Positions 1-7,362 of a DNA stretch of 64,000 nucleotides are shown here, piece after piece. The DNA comes from DASPKM01 sp035628135 (lineage in GTDB: Bacteria > Bacteroidota > Bacteroidia > Chitinophagales > Chitinophagaceae): assembly GCA_035628135.1 (NCBI GenBank), contig DASPKM010000009.1:62001-126000 (forward strand), given 5' to 3'. The notes beneath the pieces are model-generated. The model saw only the letters and a program-made list of their open reading frames with translations, was not told the origin of the DNA and did no database searches. How positions within the stretch are numbered: position 1 is the first letter of the stretch; each line of letters starts with the position of its first letter. The position numbers and the translations under genes are program-made.

Positions 1-56
1 TCTGGCAGAATAATTGTTAAGACAGGGCGCCAGGTACTATTGAAAAAAGTGATGAT

Positions 57-2837
57 ATGAAAAAAGTTCTACTGCTACCCTTGTTGCTATCGGCCGTATC
101 CATGGCCTTTTCACAAATCAACTTCTCCGCCAATGACTTCGGTCGTGTCCCCGTTTATTCCGGTAACTTCCTGTATGGCACCAATATGGGCTATTATGGC
201 AATACCTGGGACGACAAGACCCTTGCCGATATATCGGCCGGCAACCCCGCCAAAAACGTAAAGGGCGTTGGTTCCAAAACCTTTCACCTGCCCCTGCCCG
301 AAGCCTTCCTTGAATACTGGGGGTATAATGTCCGGGTTGATATGTTCAACCACTACGCCAGCCTGGGCGCCAAAGACCATACTGTTTTTTTGGAAGAACC
401 TTCAGCGGCCCACCGCGACAATACCAATTTTGGTTGCTCACAAAACTCAAGGTTGTTCAAGAACATGTATGAGCCCATTTGGGATGGCGGCGCCAACGGC
501 ACACCTGTGAACGACAACAACTATTTTGCGCTGTACGTGTATAGAACCGTCAGCACCTATAAATCCTATGTAAAGTTCTGGGAGATCATCAATGAGCCCG
601 ACCTGGAATATGGCATCCTGGGCGACGGCGACCCCGGGCAACCTGGCAACTGGTGGGATAACAATCCCCCGCCCTGCGCCCTGCCCAACCTGTACGCTCC
701 CATTTTCCAGTACATCCGCGCATTGCGCATCGGCTACGAAGTAATCAAGTATGTTGATCCAACAGCCTATGTATCGCCAGGCGGACTTGGTAAGCCAGCC
801 TTCCTCGACGCCATTTTACGTAATACCGATAATCCTGCCGACGGATCGGTGAATGGATCCTATCCATTGAAAGGCGGCGCTTATTTCGACGCGCTGAGCT
901 TTCACATGTATCCCATTTACCATTTGCACCAATGGGATAATTCTATCGGCGGGTTTGCTTTTTCGCGCCATTCAGATGCGGCGGTTTACCAATACATCCA
1001 GAACAAGAACAAATTCCAGAACGTACTGAATAACCGGGGATACAACGGCACTACCTATCCCGCCAAATACATTATTACCACAGAGAACAATATTCCGAAC
1101 AAATCCATGCCCGGTCCTATCGGCGCTTGGATCGGTTCGCAGGATGCACAGAGGAACTACGTAATAAAGGCCACCGTGGAAAGCCAGAAGAACAACATCA
1201 GTCAATATTATGTTTTTGTATTGGGCGATGATAAGGATGCATGGGACCCCACGGCCAGCGAGCTGAACTTTCTGGGACTGTACAAAAACCTCGTAGGCAA
1301 GGGCCCGCTGCAGAATGGCGGCACCTATAACCAGCAATACAATGAGTCTGGCATTGCTTATAAAACCACATCGGACCTGTTGCTGAACAAACGCTACGAT
1401 GCCACGCAGACCGCAGCGCTCAATTTACCGGCAAACGTGGGCGGTGGTGCATTTAAAGACAATGCAGGCGCATATACCTATGTATTGTGGGCAAAGACAG
1501 CTACCGATCTTTCCGAGAATGCATCGGCCACCTATAGTTTTCCCGCGGGATTGGTATCGGCCTCATTAAGTAAAAAAGAATGGAATTATTCAAGCACCAA
1601 CACTGCTACCGCCATTGCCTCTACCAATATCTCATTAACCGGCGCTCCTGTTTTCCTCGATCCATCGGGCTCGCCGCCACCGCCTCCTCCCCCACCACCA
1701 GCAGGATGCAGTGCGGTATCCATTACTGCCGCAACCGACAGCATTAAGCTTACAGGTCTTGCCGCGCCCATCGTTACCGTACATGTATTTAACAGCAGTT
1801 GGGCAAGCGTGTTCAATCAAACTTATACCAACTCTCCTGGTAACGTAAACATTACTCCATTGCCTGCCGGAACGTACAATGTAAAAGTGAGCTTTTACAA
1901 TGCATCCTGGGGCCTTATCTGCGACAAATCGCAGGCTGTGAATGTACAGAGCGGAACCCCGCCACCACCGGGAGGAGGTACGCCCAACTGTAATAATATT
2001 ACCATCGTACCGGCCAGCGGCGCCATTAGTTTCACAGGGCTTACCGCGCCCATCGTTGCCGTACAGGTATTCAACAGCAACTGGGCAACGGTATACAATC
2101 AATCCTTTACCAACTCGCCGGGCAACCTTACGGTTCCATCGCTGGCTGCGGGAAGCTATCATGTAAAGGTTACCCTTTACACTGCATCGTGGAGCCCCAT
2201 CTGCGATAAATCGCAGGACGTATCGGTTACCACTACCACTCCGCCACCCGGAGGTGGAACGCCTAACTGCAGCAATATCGTGATAACGCCTATGGCTGGG
2301 TCCATTAAGATAGACGGGCTTTCAGCACCGGTCATCAGCGTGCAGGTGTTCAACAGCAATTGGGCAACGGTATACAATCAATCTTTCAGCAATTCGCCGG
2401 GCAGCGTAACCATACCTTCAATGCCCGCCGGAACATACCGCGTTAAAGTGAACTTCCTGTCAGCATCATGGGCCGCCATCTGCGAGAAATTCCAGGATGG
2501 CGTTGTAGTGGCGCCGGGAACTACATCGACACAATCAAGAAATCCCAACGATGTAGCCGCGGTACCCACCGATAATATCAACGCAGGCAGGAGCATCAGT
2601 GTAACACCTAATCCATTTGTGAGCTCTATCAATGTGAATATCGGGTCAGATAAGAATGAACATGGCACCATCATTTTGCTCGATGTATCAGGACGTGAAG
2701 TGTTCAGGAAACCTGTTACGCTGCACAAGGGCAATAACAGGTTTATGCTCGATGGCAGCAGGTATAGACCAGGCAGCTATTACCTGAAGCTGGTAACCGG
2801 CAGCAGATCGGAAAGCGTGAAGCTGATCAGGCAATAA
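57..2837 (+). CDS. Secreted clan GH-A glycosidase-like protein with three tandem modules and T9SS sorting domain
   Basis: A 926-residue exported protein with an N-terminal signal peptide (MKKVLLLPLL..., cleavage probably after FSQ). Residues about 25-480 look like a (beta/alpha)8 glycoside hydrolase of clan A: an INEPD motif places a candidate acid/base Glu at about 180, and a TTEN motif places a candidate nucleophile Glu at about 343. A beta-rich part follows, then a proline-only linker (about 540-548). Three copies of a module of about 93 residues start at Cys551, Cys645 and Cys738, joined by PPPGGGT-type linkers. The last 75 residues (TPNPF, LLDVSGRE, GSYYLKL) form a T9SS type A sorting domain, so the protein is probably surface-anchored or released. 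The specific GH family and substrate cannot be named. An ATG with a plausible signal peptide supports the start. Confidence 0.85.
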   Translation: MKKVLLLPLLLSAVSMAFSQINFSANDFGRVPVYSGNFLYGTNMGYYGNTWDDKTLADISAGNPAKNVKGVGSKTFHLPLPEAFLEYWGYNVRVDMFNHYASLGAKDHTVFLEEPSAAHRDNTNFGCSQNSRLFKNMYEPIWDGGANGTPVNDNNYFALYVYRTVSTYKSYVKFWEIINEPDLEYGILGDGDPGQPGNWWDNNPPPCALPNLYAPIFQYIRALRIGYEVIKYVDPTAYVSPGGLGKPAFLDAILRNTDNPADGSVNGSYPLKGGAYFDALSFHMYPIYHLHQWDNSIGGFAFSRHSDAAVYQYIQNKNKFQNVLNNRGYNGTTYPAKYIITTENNIPNKSMPGPIGAWIGSQDAQRNYVIKATVESQKNNISQYYVFVLGDDKDAWDPTASELNFLGLYKNLVGKGPLQNGGTYNQQYNESGIAYKTTSDLLLNKRYDATQTAALNLPANVGGGAFKDNAGAYTYVLWAKTATDLSENASATYSFPAGLVSASLSKKEWNYSSTNTATAIASTNISLTGAPVFLDPSGSPPPPPPPPPAGCSAVSITAATDSIKLTGLAAPIVTVHVFNSSWASVFNQTYTNSPGNVNITPLPAGTYNVKVSFYNASWGLICDKSQAVNVQSGTPPPPGGGTPNCNNITIVPASGAISFTGLTAPIVAVQVFNSNWATVYNQSFTNSPGNLTVPSLAAGSYHVKVTLYTASWSPICDKSQDVSVTTTTPPPGGGTPNCSNIVITPMAGSIKIDGLSAPVISVQVFNSNWATVYNQSFSNSPGSVTIPSMPAGTYRVKVNFLSASWAAICEKFQDGVVVAPGTTSTQSRNPNDVAAVPTDNINAGRSISVTPNPFVSSINVNIGSDKNEHGTIILLDVSGREVFRKPVTLHKGNNRFMLDGSRYRPGSYYLKLVTGSRSESVKLIRQ
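1707..2520 (+). repeat. Three tandem copies of a module of about 93 residues
   Basis: Within the glycosidase-like gene, three consecutive copies share the pattern Cys-xx-I, AP[IV]xxVxVFNSxW, [VI][FY]NQ, NSPG, [LM]xAGxYxVKV, ASWxx and IC[DE]K. The first Cys of each copy lies at residues 551, 645 and 738, a spacing of 94 and 93. Each copy has two conserved Cys, which could form a disulfide. The position between catalytic and sorting domains suggests an accessory binding or spacer role. The fold was not recognised. Confidence 0.85.
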
Positions 2838-2853
2838 ATAAAGATGAAAGCAT

Positions 2854-2910
2854 TTGCTGCGTAAGCGCGGTGTTTGTACAACAGCCGTTCTTACGCAGCA
2901 ATTTTATTTT
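2854..2910 (+). terminator. Intrinsic terminator between convergent genes
   Basis: A perfect 12-bp inverted repeat (2854-2865 with 2890-2901, arms TTGCTGCGTAAG/CTTACGCAGCAA) encloses a 24-nt loop and is followed by TTTTATTTTATT. It sits just after the glycosidase stop and overlaps the end of the convergent HNH gene. Confidence 0.7.
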
Positions 2911-4024
2911 ATTCCTGGAGCGCATCACCCCGCGATTGAAGGTGATGGAGAAAACTAACGTACTTGGTTGCAGCGGTATTGGCTATTTCTTCAAACATTT
3001 CTTCGGTAATCGGCGTTCCCTTAGGGTATTTTGAAAGAACGCTGCGAACCGCCTTTTCAGCCAACTCCGAAACCGTTTTTTTCGCTTGTAATTGGTCGAC
3101 TATTCTCATCAGCCGGCGCATTCTTTCCAGCACAACTTCCCTCATATTGTGGTCAGCAAGATTAGGCTCTCCCACGGACGGCACGTTCAAATCAGGCTGG
3201 ATGTTCTTTTCGATCCTCCTTTGCTGAATGACATCGTAGCAATACGTAAGTTCGACATCAGCCCCATCATACACATCAGAAAGTTTAACAAGTACGCCAT
3301 AGCAGCTAAACAGCATTATAAAGGCTTGCAATGTTCGGGTAGCTGGGCAACCTTTTATATAAATAGTATGGGAAACCTCATTTTCAGTATCCTCGGTAGA
3401 CAATTCGGGATAGAACCAGCGGACAATTTGCTCCTGCTCCACTCCCAGCATATACCTTAAAGCCCCGATAATATGGCGTCTTTCACCGCCGAAATGCAGA
3501 TAGGCATTAATTGCAATTTTGGTTGCCCCTCTGAAATAATCATCGCCGCCGATCGTCATTGGTATAGTCACCGGTTCCTGCATGTAATATTCCTGGGATT
3601 GGAATTTTTCCTCCGCATTTTCGATATCAAGCCCCGGATGTTTTTCTTTTAACCGTTTGAGAATATGGAGGAGCTCACGCTTATCCCGGGCGCTTACGTA
3701 TACACTCTTGTCTTTTATCTCAATCGTTGGCTTTACCGGTACCGGCTTGCGTCCATCTTTCAAATGGTAAGCATCCCCGGTTTTACTTTTTACATTCTTG
3801 ATGATATAATCCTTGTTACGCTCTCTTCTTAGGCTAAGCAGCGCGGTTAACGCGTCGAACTGCCGGACAAAGGCAGCATCAACAGCAATGCCCAGTTCGG
3901 GATTACATTTATTGCACAACAGCTCTCCCGACTTCACCCTGCCTCCGAGCGCATTTTGAATAATATGCTCTTCGGAACGATTATCATCAGTAAGCCCGGC
4001 TTCGCAGTTATAACAATACTGCAT
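2909..4024 (-). CDS. HNH endonuclease-like protein (HNH_5-type Cys4 finger at N-terminus)
   Basis: A 371-residue protein. Its first 45 residues hold the only recognisable domain: CxxC at 4/7, an EHIIQNALGG motif with Glu19-His20 and Asn24, and a second CxxC at 37/40. This is the pattern of HNH nucleases with a structural zinc (HNH_5-like). The rest is predicted soluble and contains no recognised domain. It may provide target recognition, but that is inference. No methyltransferase, helicase or toxin lies beside it: the neighbours are the convergent secreted glycosidase and the downstream prc gene. Stand-alone genes of this kind are often defence- or mobile-element-related in bacteria. The nuclease call is fairly safe; the biological role is open. 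Confidence 0.65.
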   Translation of the reverse strand: MQYCYNCEAGLTDDNRSEEHIIQNALGGRVKSGELLCNKCNPELGIAVDAAFVRQFDALTALLSLRRERNKDYIIKNVKSKTGDAYHLKDGRKPVPVKPTIEIKDKSVYVSARDKRELLHILKRLKEKHPGLDIENAEEKFQSQEYYMQEPVTIPMTIGGDDYFRGATKIAINAYLHFGGERRHIIGALRYMLGVEQEQIVRWFYPELSTEDTENEVSHTIYIKGCPATRTLQAFIMLFSCYGVLVKLSDVYDGADVELTYCYDVIQQRRIEKNIQPDLNVPSVGEPNLADHNMREVVLERMRRLMRIVDQLQAKKTVSELAEKAVRSVLSKYPKGTPITEEMFEEIANTAATKYVSFLHHLQSRGDALQE

Positions 4025-4102
4025 TGGTAATAAGCTTTAAAAGGTCGCAATTGAAAAAGGTTACCCAAATGGATAACCTTTTTTCATATTATAAAAATTT
4101 GC

Positions 4103-6265
4103 TTAGTTCTTCTTCACCAAATTTATCCTTGTGATCATATCTCCCATCACCTTCACTGCTTCATCCAGATAGATATCGCTCCTTAGGTTCTTGAGCCATT
4201 GCTTGTAACGCTCGGATTTACCGGGATCACCCTGGAATTTGTTTACGTCCTGCGAAGGAGTTTCAACCGCCAGTTCCTGGCCCTGTCCAAGCTTGTTCAG
4301 GCTGTCGATTTGTTTTACGGCATTCCTGATCTGCTTTTGCTCCAGCCTGTATTTTTCCAGTTGCAATGAATATACGCGGTCATTTTGTTTGGCTAGCCAT
4401 TCAGCATTGTTCTTGATAAGATTGAAAGTGCTGTTGGCCTTAACCCTTTGCTCGCTCCTGCGCCTTGCCTCATCTACTTCACCATAATCTTTCCAGGGAA
4501 TATAATCAGCTTTTTTGATCTCGTCCCAGGGCAATGCATCGGGATTGTCTTTCTCGCGGATCTTGGAGTATTCATAAATGTCGGGCACTACAATGTCGGA
4601 GCTTACGCCGCGCAATTGGGTAGAGCCCCCGTTGATGCGGTAGAACTTCTGCAAGGTCAGCTTAATGGTGCCCAGCTCGTTATTGCTTTCCAGCATGCCG
4701 AACATTTTATCGAGGCCGATGTTGCGCTGAACAGTGCCTTTACCATAAGTAGAGGTGCTGCCTATTACCACGCCGCGCTTATAATCCTGTATGGCTGCCG
4801 CAAAAATTTCTGATGCTGATGCGCTCAGTTCGTTCACCATAACAGCCAGCGGGCCATCGTATAAAACTGATTTATCCTTATCGCGAAGGATCTGTGGTTT
4901 GCCATCGCGGTCTTTTACCTGTACGATAGGCCCTTCCTCGATGAACAAGCCGGCCATTTGCACAACGTCGTACAGCGAGCCGCCGCCGTTGTTGCGCAGG
5001 TCGATGATGATGCCGTCAACTTTTTCTTCCTTCAGCTTCACCACTTCTTTTGCTACGTCGATATAGCTGCGGTTGCCTTTCGGGTTGTCGAAGTCGGCAT
5101 AGAATTCAGGCAGGAAGATGTAACCGATCTTCGAATCGCCATTTTTTACGATAGCGCTTCTTGCAAAGGTTTCGTCCTGTACAATTTCATCGCGTATAAG
5201 TGAAACTACCTTAATGCTTCCGTCTGTTTTCTTCAGTGTCAGCTTTACTTCGGTGCCTTTCTTGCCGCGGATTATTTTAACGGCGTCTTCTACCAGGTAG
5301 CCGGTGAGGTCAACCGGTTCCTGATTGCCCTGTCCTACTTTCATGATCGCGTCGCCAACAGTTATTTCGCCTGATTTCCATGCGGGGCTGCCGGTGATGA
5401 GGGTAGCTATTTTGATCTGGCCGTCTTCATCGCGCAGCGAAGCGCCGATACCGTAGAACCTGCCGCTCATCTGCTCATCGAAATATCTTTTTTCAACGGG
5501 CGGAAAGAAGGTGGTGTGCGGGTCCATGGTTTCCGTAATAGTATTTACGAAAATATTGAAGCGGTCGTCATCGGTCATTTTCAACTTCATCCTGTCGAAG
5601 TAACGGTCCATCAGCTTGAGGGCCCTGTCTCTTGCTTCTTTTTCCAATTGCTCATTGGTCTTGGCCACGTAATTTTCTTTTCCTTTGCTCTTCTCCTGGC
5701 CATCGAGCAGGTCTGAATAGCGCTCGAGCACCATATACTTCAAACGCTTGCGCCAGTTTTCTTTACGCTCGGCCTCGGTTTTTGGAAAGTCGGCCTTGGA
5801 AAAGTCGAGGTTAGCGACTTCGTCCTTATTAAAATCGAATGGTTTTGCAAGGATCTCCTTGTAGATCGATTCGGCTTCTGCCAATCTCTTTTTATATACC
5901 TCCATCACGGCCGGGAAGAATTGGATAGGCGCGCCATTGATCTCATCGTCTATCTTGGTATCGTATTTCCTCAATGCTTCGATGTCGGACTGCAGGAAGA
6001 AACCTCTTTCACCGTCGATCTCGCCGAGATATTTTTTAAATATTTCTTTAGAGAATTTATCATCCACCTTTTTAGGGCTGTAATGAATTTCTCCGAGCAT
6101 GATACCCACGTTACGGAGTATCTTTTCGTATTTCGTAGGGGTGGGCTCGCTTTTGAACCCAAGCGTACGGAATGCCAGGAATATGCCTGCTGCAAGTACC
6201 AGCAGGATAATGGGTAGATTGCGTTTATTCATCATATGTTTCCAGACTTTAGTCATTGCTACCAA
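4103..6265 (-). CDS. prc: Tail-specific carboxy-terminal processing protease (Prc/Tsp, family S41)
   Basis: A periplasmic serine protease, anchored by one N-terminal membrane segment (LPIILLVLAAGIFLAF), that degrades or trims envelope proteins from the C-terminus. The order is N-terminal helical region, PDZ domain (YGIGASLRDEDG), S41 catalytic core, and a C-terminal Prc-type helical domain. The Ser-Lys dyad is visible: NELSASASEIF, with catalytic Ser at about 483 counted from the first Met, and TYGKGTVQ, with Lys at about 509. The 720-residue length fits the long Prc type rather than short CtpA. Several in-frame Met codons at the start (M1, M4, M11, M12) leave the exact start uncertain. It is transcribed alone, away from the tRNA. 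Confidence 0.93.
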   Translation of the reverse strand: MVAMTKVWKHMMNKRNLPIILLVLAAGIFLAFRTLGFKSEPTPTKYEKILRNVGIMLGEIHYSPKKVDDKFSKEIFKKYLGEIDGERGFFLQSDIEALRKYDTKIDDEINGAPIQFFPAVMEVYKKRLAEAESIYKEILAKPFDFNKDEVANLDFSKADFPKTEAERKENWRKRLKYMVLERYSDLLDGQEKSKGKENYVAKTNEQLEKEARDRALKLMDRYFDRMKLKMTDDDRFNIFVNTITETMDPHTTFFPPVEKRYFDEQMSGRFYGIGASLRDEDGQIKIATLITGSPAWKSGEITVGDAIMKVGQGNQEPVDLTGYLVEDAVKIIRGKKGTEVKLTLKKTDGSIKVVSLIRDEIVQDETFARSAIVKNGDSKIGYIFLPEFYADFDNPKGNRSYIDVAKEVVKLKEEKVDGIIIDLRNNGGGSLYDVVQMAGLFIEEGPIVQVKDRDGKPQILRDKDKSVLYDGPLAVMVNELSASASEIFAAAIQDYKRGVVIGSTSTYGKGTVQRNIGLDKMFGMLESNNELGTIKLTLQKFYRINGGSTQLRGVSSDIVVPDIYEYSKIREKDNPDALPWDEIKKADYIPWKDYGEVDEARRRSEQRVKANSTFNLIKNNAEWLAKQNDRVYSLQLEKYRLEQKQIRNAVKQIDSLNKLGQGQELAVETPSQDVNKFQGDPGKSERYKQWLKNLRSDIYLDEAVKVMGDMITRINLVKKN

Positions 6266-6365
6266 AAATAACGATAAATCAAAAGTGTTGTTGCCACATC
6301 AATCCAATATTAACACCAGATTTAGCGTGTTTTATATGAACGGGAGGAGGTCCTCCCTGAAAAAG

Positions 6366-6396
6366 AAATCCCGAAACCATGCCAGTTTCGGGATTT
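6366..6396 (-). terminator. Intrinsic terminator downstream of tRNA-His
   Basis: A perfect 12-bp inverted repeat (6366-6377 with 6385-6396) with a 7-nt loop. On the minus strand it is followed by CTTTTTC. It lies about 35 bases after the 3' end of the minus-strand tRNA-His, so it probably terminates that transcript. Confidence 0.7.
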
Positions 6397-6431
6397 AAGG
6401 CCCACCTTCGTTAAAACTTTGGCGGATGATG

Positions 6432-6509
6432 TGGGGTGACTGACCGGGTTCGAACCGGCGACCCTCAGAACCACAATCTGATGCTCTAACCAGCTGAGCT
6501 ACAATCACC
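6432..6509 (-). tRNA. tRNA-His (anticodon GTG)
   Basis: On the minus strand the sequence folds as a full cloverleaf. The acceptor stem is GTGATTG/CAGTCAC, the D arm GCTCAGCTGGTTAGAGC, the anticodon stem TCAGA/TCTGA with loop TTGTGGT (anticodon GTG), and the T arm GCCGGTTCGAACCCGGT-like. CCA is encoded (6432-6434). The histidine identity element is present: an extra G at position -1 (complement of base 6509) opposite discriminator C73 (complement of base 6435). Confidence 0.97.
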
Positions 6510-6677
6510 GTGCGGAAAGCGCAAAAATACAGCGAATTTCATTTTTGAGCAAAAAGATTCCCACTTGATATTGTGAAAACTGGCGCGGCTGTAATTGGCC
6601 GCGGACGGTTCGTCGATGGACACAGTTTGGCGCCCTCTCGAAACTATTCCGTTTATTTGCACCCCAAAAAAACTTTC

Positions 6678-7286
6678 ATGACCTGGTGGTGGTATTTGTT
6701 CCCGCTTGCTGCAGCATGTATAGGTTGGGCGATAGCATCGTTCAGCTTGTGGCTGCTTTTCCATCCCGCATGCCCCATCAACATCATGGGTATACGAATT
6801 CAGGGAATAATTCCCGCACGCAAAAAAGTGTTCGACGGAAAGCTGAGCAGGATCATCGCGCAGGAATTTTTTTCCATCCAGGAAATGGAAGAAACATTCA
6901 TCAATAAGGAAAGCTTTCAAAAAATACTTCCCTCCATCGAAGCTCACCTGGATAATTTCCTGCAAAACAAGCTGCACAAGGCCATTCCATTCCTCGGCAT
7001 GTTCGTAGGCGATAAGATCATGGCGCAGCTCAAAGAGCTGTTTATGGAAGAGCTCTCTGAGCTGTTTCCGGTAGTGATGAAAAATTATATTGGCCGGATA
7101 CAGCAGGAAATTGATCTGGAGAGCGTCTTATACCACAAATTGGCGGCAATTCCTTCAGAACGCCTTGAATCATTGGTTCATGAGCTGCTTGCACGAGAAT
7201 GGCGATCGGTAAAAATAATGGGTGCCCTTGCAGGACTCATTATTGGCCTTCTACAGTTGGGATTGCTTTGGTTAACCAGTCATTAA
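6678..7286 (+). CDS. DUF445 family membrane protein
   Basis: A 202-residue protein with a hydrophobic N-terminal segment (WWYLFPLAAACIGWAIASF), a helical extramembrane body, and a C-terminal membrane segment (IMGALAGLIIGLLQLGLLWL). The pattern NWLAIKALFRP, here WAIASFSLWLLFHP followed by GIIPARKK, is characteristic of DUF445/YheB-type proteins. Their molecular function is not established. I chose ATG 6678 over an upstream GTG at 6573 because the membrane segment begins right after it and the upstream 35 residues are low-information. Upstream is the oppositely oriented tRNA-His; downstream the TonB-type barrel follows in the same direction. Confidence 0.8.
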   Translation: MTWWWYLFPLAAACIGWAIASFSLWLLFHPACPINIMGIRIQGIIPARKKVFDGKLSRIIAQEFFSIQEMEETFINKESFQKILPSIEAHLDNFLQNKLHKAIPFLGMFVGDKIMAQLKELFMEELSELFPVVMKNYIGRIQQEIDLESVLYHKLAAIPSERLESLVHELLAREWRSVKIMGALAGLIIGLLQLGLLWLTSH

Positions 7287-7362
7287 CCCTTGCCATTCAT
7301 CACTTTAACACGAGGCAATGCGTTTAATGTTGCAACTTTGCAAAACTTTTCAAACAGGTAAA

